Source: Bradyrhizobium sp. U87765 SZCCT0048 (GTDB taxonomy: Bacteria > Pseudomonadota > Alphaproteobacteria > Rhizobiales > Xanthobacteraceae). Taken from it: a stretch of 64,000 bases of DNA. Below are positions 1 to 7,824 of this stretch, in pieces; the first letter of the stretch is position 1; each line of letters opens with the position of its first letter. The notes beneath the pieces were generated by a model. That model saw only the letters and a list, made by a program, of their open reading frames with translations. It ran no database searches and was not told where the DNA came from. The position numbers and the translations under genes were made by a program. The stretch covers positions 682,001 through 746,000 of the forward strand of contig NZ_JAFCMM010000005.1 of assembly GCF_018131225.1 (NCBI RefSeq). The letters run 5' to 3'.

Positions 1-1
1 C

Positions 2-79
2 GCCGTGCGTCACGTGTTCGCGTCGTTGCGTGAGGCGGTGGCGGCCTGCGCCGATCATCTCGGCGGCGTGCGGCGCTGA
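2..79 (+). CDS. possible C-terminal end of a gene entering from the left
   Basis: An open frame runs from the window edge to a TGA at 77-79 and would encode the last 25 residues of a protein (ends in Gly-Gly-Val-Arg-Arg). It is too short to recognise. It would converge on the acyltransferase stop at 102, which is a sensible layout. In GC-rich DNA a frame this short can be open by chance. Confidence 0.3.
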   Translation, partial: AVRHVFASLREAVAACADHLGGVRR

Positions 80-101
80 AGCCGACGATGTGGAGAGCGA
101 G

Positions 102-1286
102 TCACCGCGCGAGGTCGTGCGCTGCCTGCCGCGGTTCGCCGCGCTGCGCCGTGCTCCAGCGCCAGGTCCGCCCGTAACGGGTGAGCGGCTCCTCGACCAG
201 CCTGGTCATGCCCCAGCCGACGAGCACGCAGACCGGCAGCGCGGCGATGGTCACCGCCCACTGCGCCGGGGTGCCGAGGCCCGGCGTGGCGCCGAGCAGG
301 AGGCCGTGCATCAGGCCGAGGATCGGCAGATGCGTCAGGTACAGGCAGTAGCCGTTGTTGCCGAAGAACTGCAGCGTCTTCGAGCGGAAGCGTGCGGCTT
401 CCGGCGTGCCGAGCACGATGCACAGCAGGAAGGCGGCGCAGCCGGCGCCGATCAGCAGCGCGCCGAAGGTGTCGTAGACGCGGGTGTCGACGATGCGCAG
501 CGCCAGCGCGGCGACGATCAGCACCAGCGGCGCGACGCGGATCGCCGGGACGAAGCGCGGCCAGTCGATCGTCCGGGTGGTGATGGCGATCGCCGCCAGC
601 ACGCCGCAGGCCAGGATGTCGGCGCGGCCCGGCAGCAGCACCAGCGCCGCCATCGGCGAGTGGCCGCCGAAGGCGATCGTCCCGCGCAGCACCAGCGCAC
701 CGAGCGTCGCGACGGTGAGGATGCGCACGATCCAGCGCCGCGGCGCGAACACGATCAGCGCCGGCACCAGCAGATAGAAGTGCTCCTCGACCGCGAGCGT
801 CCAGGTCGGGGCCAGCCAGTGGGCGCCGATGCTGTCGGTCGCCACCATGAAGATGTTCTGCACGAACGTCAGGTAGCCCCACAGCGGGATCGCGTCCGAC
901 GCCTCGGTCCATGGATAGGGCAGCGCGCGGTACAGCAGCGTGACGGCGAGCAGGGTGAGAACGTAGGCGGGGACGATGCGGCAGGCGCGGCGGACATAGA
1001 ACACGGCGAAGAAGTTGGCATGGGCGCGGCGCTCGAGGATCAGCTTGCCGATCAGGAAGCCGCTCAGCACGAAGAAGATGTCGACCGCCAGCCAGCCGAC
1101 CATGATCGCGCGCAGGCCGTGCTCCACCTCGCCGAAATAGTGCGACAGGATCACCATGATGGTGGCGAGGCCGCGCAGGCCGTCGAGCGCGGGGATGCGG
1201 CGGGCCTCCGGATGCTCCGCCGCCACGGCCGTGGCGGGCGGTGTGGTGGTGCGGCCCGCGGGCAGGGCGGTCGCGATGTCGGTCAT
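102..1286 (-). CDS. membrane acyltransferase, acyltransferase-3 (OafA/OpgC-like) family
   Basis: 394-residue integral membrane protein of the acyltransferase-3 family, which moves acetyl or other acyl groups onto extracytoplasmic glycans or lipids. The family start motif is clear: Ile-Pro-Ala-Leu-Asp-Gly-Leu-Arg-Gly-Leu, with the conserved Arg, about 32 residues in, followed by a His in a hydrophobic helix (Ile-Leu-Ser-His-Tyr-Phe) and Asp-Ile-Phe-Phe-Val-Leu-Ser-Gly-Phe-Leu. About ten hydrophobic segments follow. The ATG at 1286 is chosen because GGAGAG lies just upstream on the minus strand; a longer frame to 1373 adds residues unlike the family. It is divergent from the chemotaxis gene across 358 bp. 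The acyl acceptor cannot be told from sequence. Confidence 0.9.
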   Translation of the reverse strand: MTDIATALPAGRTTTPPATAVAAEHPEARRIPALDGLRGLATIMVILSHYFGEVEHGLRAIMVGWLAVDIFFVLSGFLIGKLILERRAHANFFAVFYVRRACRIVPAYVLTLLAVTLLYRALPYPWTEASDAIPLWGYLTFVQNIFMVATDSIGAHWLAPTWTLAVEEHFYLLVPALIVFAPRRWIVRILTVATLGALVLRGTIAFGGHSPMAALVLLPGRADILACGVLAAIAITTRTIDWPRFVPAIRVAPLVLIVAALALRIVDTRVYDTFGALLIGAGCAAFLLCIVLGTPEAARFRSKTLQFFGNNGYCLYLTHLPILGLMHGLLLGATPGLGTPAQWAVTIAALPVCVLVGWGMTRLVEEPLTRYGRTWRWSTAQRGEPRQAAHDLAR

Positions 1287-1644
1287 GGGAACGCTCTCCT
1301 GCCAGGAATCGGCCAGGGATCTTCTCGCCCCCTGAAAATTCAGCGGCGATGGTCTCACATTGCCCGTCAACAAATGGTTCGCGCGGGCGGAAGGCTGTTC
1401 GCGGAGAGGTATTTGGATGCTGCTTTGTCTGATGTGTCGCGGCCGGCGGGGCGCCGGGTGGCGTCCCCTGCCGGCGCCGCGGCAGGTGTCGGTCGGGGCT
1501 TTCGCGAGGCTGCCTGCGGCAATGTGCGGAAGGCCGCGGCCGGCGGCTGTTAGGGCCTATTTCACCAATTGCCGATAGCAGGGGTATTATTTTGCGGTGC
1601 TTCCCTGGCGCCGCGCGCCCCCAGTCGCCCAGGAAAGGTGCACG
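1287..1644. other. 358-bp divergent intergenic region
   Basis: Gap between the divergent acyltransferase and chemotaxis-receptor genes. It should hold both promoters. I see no convincing coding frame, palindrome or repeat in it beyond the two ribosome binding sites at its edges. Confidence 0.5.
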
Positions 1645-3333
1645 ATGCTCGGCAATTTGCGGATCTCTTCCAAGCTCATGATCATGGTGTGCCTCGCGGT
1701 GCTCGGCATCGGCGCGGTGGCCGCGGTCGGACTGTCGACGCTCAAGAGCAATCTGCTGGAGGATCGCAAGGCCAAGCTGCAGGATCTCGTGCGCGTGACC
1801 CAGCAGGCGCTCGACTTCGACCGCGAGACGGCGAAGAAGGCGGGACTGTCCGAGGCGGAGATGCTGGAGCGCAGCAAGACGCTGCTGCGCAGCCTGCGGT
1901 TCGGCAAGGACAACGACTACTTTTACGCCCTCGACATGAGCGGCAACGTGGTCGCCCACCCCAATCCCAAGGTCGAGGGCAAGAACCTGATGAACACCCC
2001 CGATCCGGATGGCGTCTATTTCACCCGCGAACAGGTCGAGCTGGTGAGCAAGGGACCGGGATCGGGCTTCAGCACCTTCCGCTTCCCCAAGGTCGGTGCC
2101 ACCGAGCCGCAGCCGAAGATCGTCTACGCCCTGGGCTACAAGCCCTATAACTGGTCGATGGGAGCCGGCATCTATCTCGACGACGTCAATGCCATCTTCT
2201 GGTCGCAGGTCGAATGGATCGGCGGCCTGTCCGTGGTGGCGCTGCTGCTGGTGGTCGGCATGTCCGTGCTGCTGGGACGCAGCATCGTCAATCCCATCAC
2301 CGGCATGACCGCGGCGATGCGCAAGCTCGCCGGCGGCGACGCACAGACCACGATCCCGGCCCTCGAACGCGGCGACGAGGTCGGCGCGATGGCGCAGTCG
2401 GTGCAGGTGTTCAAGGACAACATGCAGGAGACCGCGCGGCTGCGCGCCGAGCAGGATGCGCTGAAGCAGAAGTCGGAAGACGAGAAGAGGCACTTCCTCG
2501 GCCGCCTCGCCGATGACTTCGAGACCGGCGTGCGCGCCTCGCTCGACACCCTCGGCCAGTCCGCCAGCGGCATGCGCTCGATGTCGCAGACGATGTCGGC
2601 GACCGCCGAGGAGGCGAGCCGTCAGGCGTCGACGGTGGCGACCGCCGCCGGTCAGGCGACGTCCAATGTCCAGACGGTCGCGGTCGCGACCGAGGAGCTG
2701 TCGTCGTCGGTCGGCGAGATCGGCCGCCAGGTGACGCAGTCGACCGAGATCGCCGCCAAGGCGGTGCAGGAAGCCAACCGCACCAACGCCACCGTGCAGG
2801 GGCTGTCGTCGGCGGCGCAGAAGATCGGCGACGTCGTCAAGCTGATCAGCGACATCGCCAGCCAGACCAACCTGCTGGCGCTCAACGCCACCATCGAGGC
2901 GGCACGAGCGGGCGAAGCCGGCCGCGGCTTCGCGGTCGTCGCCAACGAGGTGAAGTCGCTCGCGAGCCAGACCGCCAAGGCCACCGAGGAGATTTCCGCC
3001 CAGGTCGCCGCCATGCAGCAGGCCACCGGCGAGGCGGTCGCGGCGATCGGCAGCATCAGCGGCACCATCGCCTCCATCAACGAAATCGCCACCACCATCG
3101 CCTCGGCGGTGGAGGAACAGGGCGCCGCCACCCAGGAGATCGCCCGCAACGTGCAGCAGGCGGCCGAGGGCACCGGGCAGGTGTCGCAGACCATCGTCGG
3201 CGTCAACCAGGCGGCCGGCGAGACCGGCACGGCCGCCAATCAAGTGCTGCTGTCCGCCGAAGAACTCAGCCGTCAGTCGGCGGCGCTGCGCGCCGACGTC
3301 GATCGCTTCCTCGCCAACATCCGCGCGGCATGA
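1645..3333 (+). CDS. methyl-accepting chemotaxis protein with a single-Cache sensor
   Basis: 562-residue chemoreceptor. A transmembrane helix at about residues 10-30 precedes a periplasmic sensor with the single-Cache pattern (Asp-Tyr-Phe-Tyr-Ala-Leu-Asp, His-Pro-Asn-Pro, then Gly-Tyr-Lys-Pro-Tyr-Asn-Trp near its end). A second helix near 190-212 leads to a HAMP domain and a long coiled-coil signalling domain whose hairpin tip reads Gln-Thr-Asn-Leu-Leu-Ala-Leu-Asn-Ala-Thr-Ile-Glu-Ala-Ala-Arg-Ala-Gly-Glu. It signals to CheA/CheW from the inner membrane; the ligand is unknown, though this sensor class often binds small organic acids. The ATG at 1645 has AGGAAAGG upstream; the in-frame ATG at 1597 lacks one. 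No CheB/CheR pentapeptide is seen at the C-terminus. Confidence 0.95.
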   Translation: MLGNLRISSKLMIMVCLAVLGIGAVAAVGLSTLKSNLLEDRKAKLQDLVRVTQQALDFDRETAKKAGLSEAEMLERSKTLLRSLRFGKDNDYFYALDMSGNVVAHPNPKVEGKNLMNTPDPDGVYFTREQVELVSKGPGSGFSTFRFPKVGATEPQPKIVYALGYKPYNWSMGAGIYLDDVNAIFWSQVEWIGGLSVVALLLVVGMSVLLGRSIVNPITGMTAAMRKLAGGDAQTTIPALERGDEVGAMAQSVQVFKDNMQETARLRAEQDALKQKSEDEKRHFLGRLADDFETGVRASLDTLGQSASGMRSMSQTMSATAEEASRQASTVATAAGQATSNVQTVAVATEELSSSVGEIGRQVTQSTEIAAKAVQEANRTNATVQGLSSAAQKIGDVVKLISDIASQTNLLALNATIEAARAGEAGRGFAVVANEVKSLASQTAKATEEISAQVAAMQQATGEAVAAIGSISGTIASINEIATTIASAVEEQGAATQEIARNVQQAAEGTGQVSQTIVGVNQAAGETGTAANQVLLSAEELSRQSAALRADVDRFLANIRAA

Positions 3334-3596
3334 CCGGCGCCGGCTGAGTCGAGCCCGACGAGAGCGCATTTTGTCGCAGCGCCGCAACCGGCCTCCATCG
3401 CGGAGGAACGGTTGTGGCGCTGCCGCTTTTTCGGGGAGAGTGTGGCGCGGCTGCTTTTAAAATTCTTTTTTATTTTCAGACCATTGACGTTTGTAAGGTT
3501 CGCGTCATGGTTGTGTTTCCATTTGTTGCCAGCGAGTCACAGACAAATCGACGCGCCTGTGTAGTGTGCTGTTGCACTTCCCCCAGGAACCTTCAC

Positions 3597-4370
3597 ATGA
3601 CGCATTACATCAAGACCTGCCTGCTGGCCGCAGCCGTTGTTGCCGGCGGCATCTGTTCGGCCAACGCCGCCGATCTCGCGGCGCGCACCTACACCAAGGC
3701 GCCGCCGGCGTATCAGTCCGTCTACGACTGGTCCGGCTTCTATATCGGCGCCGACGCCGGCTACGGCTGGGGCCGCGACCGCCACACCGACCTGATCCCC
3801 GGCGGCGGCTTCTGGACCGACGGCTCCAACGGCGGCACGCAGAGCATCAAGCCGAGCGGCGCGGTCTACGGCGGCCAGGTCGGCTACAACTGGCAGGTCT
3901 CGAACTGGGTGCTCGGCCTCGAGGCGCAGTTCAACGGCGCCAGCCTCAAGCGCACCGACGCCAGCATCTTCTTCCCGGCGACCGACAGCCTGCGCTCCAA
4001 GGTGGACTTCTACACCACCGTGACCGGCCGCATCGGTTACGCGGTGAACAACTGGCTGCCTTACGTCAAGGGCGGCTACGCCGGCGCGCAGCTCAAGACC
4101 GCCAACTTCGACACCCTCGGCAACAGCCTGACCCACAGCGACTGGCAGAGCGGTTTCGTGGTCGGCGCCGGCCTCGAATACGCCTTCGCCGGCAACTGGG
4201 TCGTCGGCGTCGAGTACAACTACATGGACTTCGGCAAGCAGACGTTCACGGCCAACGACGTGCCTGCGGCGCTCGCCACCACCGAGTCCTTCAAGGATCA
4301 CCTGACCATCTCCACGGTCACCGGACGCCTCAGCTACAAGTTCGGTGGCCCGGTCGTCGCCCGCTACTGA
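3597..4370 (+). CDS. outer-membrane beta-barrel protein (Omp25/OmpW-like porin family)
   Basis: 257-residue secreted barrel protein. The signal peptide ends at about residue 24 (Ser-Ala-Asn-Ala-Ala). The mature start Asp-Leu-Ala-Ala-Arg followed by Tyr-Asp-Trp-Ser-Gly-Phe-Tyr-Ile-Gly is the hallmark of the abundant 8-stranded outer-membrane proteins of Rhizobiales. The chain ends in Gly-Arg-Leu-Ser-Tyr-Lys-Phe-Gly, a terminal beta-strand (the very last residue is Tyr). Alternating aromatic strands and Asn/Gly turns run throughout. The ATG at 3597 is the one giving a signal peptide. A strong rho-independent terminator follows the stop, and the 5' region (3450-3550) is unusually AT-rich, consistent with a strongly expressed single-gene unit. 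Confidence 0.9.
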   Translation: MTHYIKTCLLAAAVVAGGICSANAADLAARTYTKAPPAYQSVYDWSGFYIGADAGYGWGRDRHTDLIPGGGFWTDGSNGGTQSIKPSGAVYGGQVGYNWQVSNWVLGLEAQFNGASLKRTDASIFFPATDSLRSKVDFYTTVTGRIGYAVNNWLPYVKGGYAGAQLKTANFDTLGNSLTHSDWQSGFVVGAGLEYAFAGNWVVGVEYNYMDFGKQTFTANDVPAALATTESFKDHLTISTVTGRLSYKFGGPVVARY

Positions 4371-4394
4371 CGATCGCATCCCACGACCCACTCG

Positions 4395-4426
4395 AAAGCC
4401 CGGCCTTCGCGCCGGGCTTTTTCTTT
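4395..4426 (+). terminator. rho-independent terminator of the outer-membrane protein gene
   Basis: Perfect 10-bp inverted repeat AAAGCCCGGC (4395-4404) and GCCGGGCTTT (4411-4420) with a 6-nt loop, followed by a T-rich tract. It lies 24 bp after the stop codon at 4370. Confidence 0.9.
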
Positions 4427-4656
4427 TGTGGATCTGCGTTCCCATTCCGCGCGCGCGTGACGTTGCTCGACGTCGTGGTTGCGATGCGGCAGGCTGGTGC
4501 TGCGGTGTGTCGATGTCGCGGGACATGCGGCGTACGCGCGCACCGGCGTGGGCGTGGCGCGCTGTGGTTCGACAGCCCCGGGGCAAACGTCTATCCTCCA
4601 TCGCAAGCAAGAACGGCCGGGCGATCATCGACCCGGTCCCATATGGAGGAGACGCA

Positions 4657-5982
4657 ATGACCGGGTTCGCCTTGGATCGACGACGTTTGCTCTCTGGCGC
4701 AGCGACATCGCTCGCCGCCGCGGCCACGATGTCCGCGGACCAGTTGTTCGGCCTTGCAAAGGCGTTCGCGCAGAGCGCGCCATGGAAGCCGGAGAGCGGC
4801 GCCACCATCAACATGCTGCGCTGGAAACGCTTCGTCGAGGCGGAGGACGTCGCCTTCATGAAGATCGTCGACGCCTTCAGCAAGGCGACGGGCGTCAAGA
4901 TCAACATCTCCAACGAGTCCTATGACGACATCCAGCCCAAGGCGTCGGTGGCGGCCAACACCGGGCAGGGGCTCGACATGGTGTGGGGGCTATACTCGCT
5001 GCCGTTTCTGTTTCCGGAGAAGTGCACCGACGTCACCGATGTCGCCGACTATCTCGGCAAGGCCTGCGGCGGCTGGGCGCCGTCCGGCGAGGCCTATGGC
5101 AAGATGGGCGACAAGTGGATCGGCATTCCGGTCGCCGCCACCGGCGGCCTCGTCAACTACCGCATCGCTGCCGTGGAGAAGGCCGGCTTCAGGGCGATCC
5201 CGAACGATCTCGTCGGCTTTCGCGAGCTGTGCCGCGCACTGCAGATGAACGGCACGCCCGCCGGGATGGCGATCGGCCACGCCTCGGGCGATGCCAATGG
5301 CTGGCTGCACTGGGCGTTGTGGGCCAATGGCGGCGCCACCGTCGACAAGGCCAACAGGATCGTCGTCAACTCGCCGGAGACGGCGAAGGCGCTGGAGTAT
5401 GTGAAGTCGCTGTACGAGACGTTCATTCCCGGTACGTCATCGTGGAACGACAGCTCCAACAACAAGGCGTTCCTCGCCGGACAGCTCTATCTCACCACCA
5501 ACGGCATCTCCATTTACGTCACCGCCAAGAAGGAGAACCCGGCGATGGCGGCGGACATCAACCACGCCCATCTGCCGGTCGGGCTCGACGGCAAGCGGCG
5601 CGAGCTGCATCTCGGCTTCCCGATCCTGATCTTCAACTTCACGAAGTACCCGCAGGCCTGCAAGGCGTTCACCGCCTTCCTGCTGGAGCCGGCGCAGTTC
5701 AATCCCTGGATCGAGGCGGCGCAGGGCTATCTGTCCCACTTCCTGCTCGGCTACGACAAGAACCCGATCTGGACCGCCGATCCCAAAACCACGCCCTACC
5801 GCGACGTCGCGCAGTCGGCCTCGACGCCGGCGGGCATCGGCACCATGAACGAGGCGGCCGCGGCCGCGATCGCCGACTTCATCGTCGTCGACATGTTCGC
5901 CAACTATTGCACCGGCGCGGAGGATACGAAAACGGCGATGGCCTCCGCCGAACGCAAGCTCAAGCGGATGTACCGCAGCTGA
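4657..5982 (+). CDS. Tat-exported extracellular solute-binding protein (ABC importer, family 1 type)
   Basis: 441-residue periplasmic binding protein of the carbohydrate/polyamine family-1 class. The N-terminus has a twin-arginine signal (Asp-Arg-Arg-Arg-Leu-Leu-Ser-Gly-Ala) followed by Ala-rich hydrophobic residues and an Ala-Gln-Ser cleavage region. The mature start (Thr-Ile-Asn-Met-Leu-Arg-Trp) and Thr-Asn-Gly-Ile-Ser style segments fit sugar-binding proteins. The ATG at 4657 follows GGAGGA at 4645-4650. No ABC permease or ATPase gene adjoins it; the next gene is an MFS carrier, so it is an orphan binding protein here. Ligand unknown. Confidence 0.85.
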   Translation: MTGFALDRRRLLSGAATSLAAAATMSADQLFGLAKAFAQSAPWKPESGATINMLRWKRFVEAEDVAFMKIVDAFSKATGVKINISNESYDDIQPKASVAANTGQGLDMVWGLYSLPFLFPEKCTDVTDVADYLGKACGGWAPSGEAYGKMGDKWIGIPVAATGGLVNYRIAAVEKAGFRAIPNDLVGFRELCRALQMNGTPAGMAIGHASGDANGWLHWALWANGGATVDKANRIVVNSPETAKALEYVKSLYETFIPGTSSWNDSSNNKAFLAGQLYLTTNGISIYVTAKKENPAMAADINHAHLPVGLDGKRRELHLGFPILIFNFTKYPQACKAFTAFLLEPAQFNPWIEAAQGYLSHFLLGYDKNPIWTADPKTTPYRDVAQSASTPAGIGTMNEAAAAAIADFIVVDMFANYCTGAEDTKTAMASAERKLKRMYRS

Positions 5983-6204
5983 GCGTACCGGGCGCGGCGA
6001 CTTGACGATGCACAAGCGGCTGGCCGGCGCCTCACGGCGCTGCGCCAGTTGGCGCTTGCCAAATGCCGGGCCGCACCCGATCATGCGCCGACGTGCCGCG
6101 TTCGGTTGTCATCGAACGGCCATCGCGGCGTGCTCCATCCGGGATCGTCCGTTCGTCACCAGCCGGCGACCGGCGCCGGTGGAGCGGGGATGCGCCGCCT
6201 CGGC

Positions 6205-6240
6205 GATGACTGGCCTGACGAAGATGACTGGCCTGACGAA
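6205..6240. repeat. perfect 18-bp tandem duplication upstream of an MFS gene
   Basis: The unit GATGACTGGCCTGACGAA occurs twice head-to-tail (6205-6222, 6223-6240). It lies in the 306-bp gap between the binding-protein stop and the MFS start, which shows no other gene. It may sit in the 5' untranslated leader of the MFS mRNA. A slippage duplication is the simplest origin. Confidence 0.8.
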
Positions 6241-6288
6241 GCGTGTGGCGCGGTGCCAACAATGAACGGTTTTGGGGAGAGACGGATC

Positions 6289-7578
6289 GTGGCAGGGCAG
6301 GGATTTTTCCCGGGATGGAAAGTTGTGGCCGGCTCAGGCGTCGGCATCGCGTTCGGTTCGGCGCCGTTCTTCGCCGCGGGCTTCCCCCTGCTGGCGGCGG
6401 CGATGGCCCAGAATTTCGGCTGGACCCAGCCACAGGTGGCGAAGGCCGCCACCATCTTCCTGCTGCTGCAGACCATCACCTATCCGATCTGCGGCTGGCC
6501 GCTCGATCGTTTCGGCTCGCGGCGCTTTGCGGTCGCAAGCATCCTCATGTTCGCAGCGGCGCTGCTGCTGCTGAGCCAGGTCGGCTCGCTGACACAGTTC
6601 TATCTCGCCTTCGCGCTGATCGGCCTCGTCAGCGCAGGCACCAACGTGCTGTCCTATGCCCGCGCGCTGGCGCTGTGGTTCAGCCGCAAGCGCGGCCTCG
6701 CGCTCGGCTTCGCCGCCAGCGCCCAGGCCGTCGGCGGCTTCCTCATTCCCATCGTCGGCCAGCAGATCATCGCCACGCACGGCTGGCCGGCGGCGCTGCT
6801 GGCGCTTGCGGCCGTCGAGATCGTGGTCTGCCTGCCGCTGGTGGCCTGGCTGGTCAAGGACAGTCCGGTGCCCTATGGCCTGCATCCCGACGGCGTCGCG
6901 CCGACGGCCCATGCCGGCGCCGCCGCGCCTGCCGCTGATGGTGATCCCGGCCTCACGGTCGGCGCCATCATTCGCACCACCACCTTCTGGAAGATGGCGG
7001 TTGCCTTCGCCCTCATCGGCATGTCGTTCTACGCCATCGCGCCGAATGTCGTTTACATCCTGACCAAGACCGCCGGCATGAGCCATGGGGAGATCGCCAG
7101 GATCCAGGCCGTGGTCGGCATCTCGGTGCTGTTCGGGCGCATCGGCTTCGGCCATCTGCTCGATCGCGTCCATGCACCGCTCATCGGCGTCATGACGGTG
7201 GTGATGTCGGCGTGCTGCGCGCTGGTCTACGCCACCCAGACATCGCCGGTCATCATCCTGCTCGCGGCGGTCATGTCCGGATTTGCGCTCGGCGGTGAAA
7301 CCGACCTGTTGCCCTATCTCGCCAGCCGCTACTTCGGCACGCGCTCGGTGTCGCGTATCTTCGGCTGGTTCCTGTTTGCCTTCTTCCTCGGGGCGACGGC
7401 GGGTCCCATGGCGTTCGCCTGGGCCTCCGCAGCCTGCGACAGCGTCGTGATCCCGCTGGTGATCCTCGCCGCATTGCAGGTTGTTCCTGCGGCGCTGTTC
7501 CTGTCCCTCGGCCGCTATCCCGCGGCCGAGCCGGAGCCGGCGCTCGTGGTCGCGACCGCGGACAGCAAGGCGGCGTGA
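6289..7578 (+). CDS. MFS transporter (monocarboxylate/oxalate-formate antiporter-like)
   Basis: 429-residue, 12-helix major facilitator. The start Phe-Phe-Pro-Gly-Trp-Lys-Val-Val and the loop Gly-Trp-Pro-Leu-Asp-Arg-Phe-Gly-Ser-Arg-Arg (the Asp-Arg-x-Gly motif A between helices 2 and 3) match the monocarboxylate/OFA group. A second half-motif Gly-His-Leu-Leu-Asp-Arg lies mid-protein. I prefer the GTG at 6289 because GGGGAGAG sits 7 nt upstream; an in-frame ATG at 6262 lacks a clear binding site and would add nine residues. Substrate is probably a small carboxylate but cannot be fixed. Confidence 0.85.
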   Translation: MAGQGFFPGWKVVAGSGVGIAFGSAPFFAAGFPLLAAAMAQNFGWTQPQVAKAATIFLLLQTITYPICGWPLDRFGSRRFAVASILMFAAALLLLSQVGSLTQFYLAFALIGLVSAGTNVLSYARALALWFSRKRGLALGFAASAQAVGGFLIPIVGQQIIATHGWPAALLALAAVEIVVCLPLVAWLVKDSPVPYGLHPDGVAPTAHAGAAAPAADGDPGLTVGAIIRTTTFWKMAVAFALIGMSFYAIAPNVVYILTKTAGMSHGEIARIQAVVGISVLFGRIGFGHLLDRVHAPLIGVMTVVMSACCALVYATQTSPVIILLAAVMSGFALGGETDLLPYLASRYFGTRSVSRIFGWFLFAFFLGATAGPMAFAWASAACDSVVIPLVILAALQVVPAALFLSLGRYPAAEPEPALVVATADSKAA

Positions 7579-7637
7579 CATCACCACAGGCCGTGCGGCC
7601 CTTGCGGCCGCCGGCCGTCCATGGCAATACGCCGGCC

Positions 7638-7700
7638 ATGAACGACCGCATCACCGCTTGCGCGCCGCTGGCGCGCTTCACCTGGTGGCGCTCCGTCTAA
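7638..7700 (+). CDS. candidate Trp leader peptide upstream of trpS
   Basis: A 20-codon open frame, ATG 7638 to TAA 7698-7700, ending Phe-Thr-Trp-Trp-Arg-Ser-Val. The two Trp codons are adjacent (7683-7688) and lie immediately before a perfect 7-bp hairpin. It precedes a tryptophanyl-tRNA synthetase gene by 124 bp. This is the arrangement of ribosome-mediated attenuators, where stalling at Trp codons under Trp-tRNA shortage changes RNA folding downstream. The ATG has no strong Shine-Dalgarno sequence, which is the main weakness. Seen directly: the frame, codons and hairpin. Inferred: that it is translated and regulates trpS. Confidence 0.6.
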   Translation: MNDRITACAPLARFTWWRSV

Positions 7701-7707
7701 CGGAGCG
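7689..7707 (+). promoter_or_regulatory. attenuator-type hairpin abutting the tandem Trp codons
   Basis: CGCTCCG (7689-7695) pairs perfectly with CGGAGCG (7701-7707) around a 5-nt loop that contains the leader stop codon. The 5' arm begins one base after the second Trp codon, so a ribosome stalled there would cover and open it. No T-run follows, so this is not a terminator by itself. Further downstream CTCGCC (7748-7753) can pair with GGCGAG (7768-7773). Confidence 0.55.
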
Positions 7708-7802
7708 GCACGTCGTCATGTCCTGATCCCCTCAGATCCTTTCGACCCTCGCCGCCGTGTTCGGGCAGGCGAGATCATGTCTCATGCGATGTTCGGCGCG
7801 GC

Positions 7803-7821
7803 GGCTTCCCAACAGGAGGCC
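7803..7821 (+). promoter_or_regulatory. hairpin sequestering the trpS ribosome binding site
   Basis: GGCTTCC (7803-7809) can pair with GGAGGCC (7815-7821), one G-U pair, loop CAACA. The 3' arm contains the GGAGG ribosome binding site of the synthetase gene (start 7825). This suggests control at translation initiation rather than by a terminator. Pairing is inferred from sequence only. Confidence 0.5.
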
Positions 7822-7824
7822 TTC

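Noticed and set aside
55..3387. A 1110-codon minus-strand open frame covering the acyltransferase and chemotaxis genes
   Set aside because: It is a shadow frame: His/Arg/Gly-rich without a fold, antisense to clear genes on both sides. High GC keeps stops rare.
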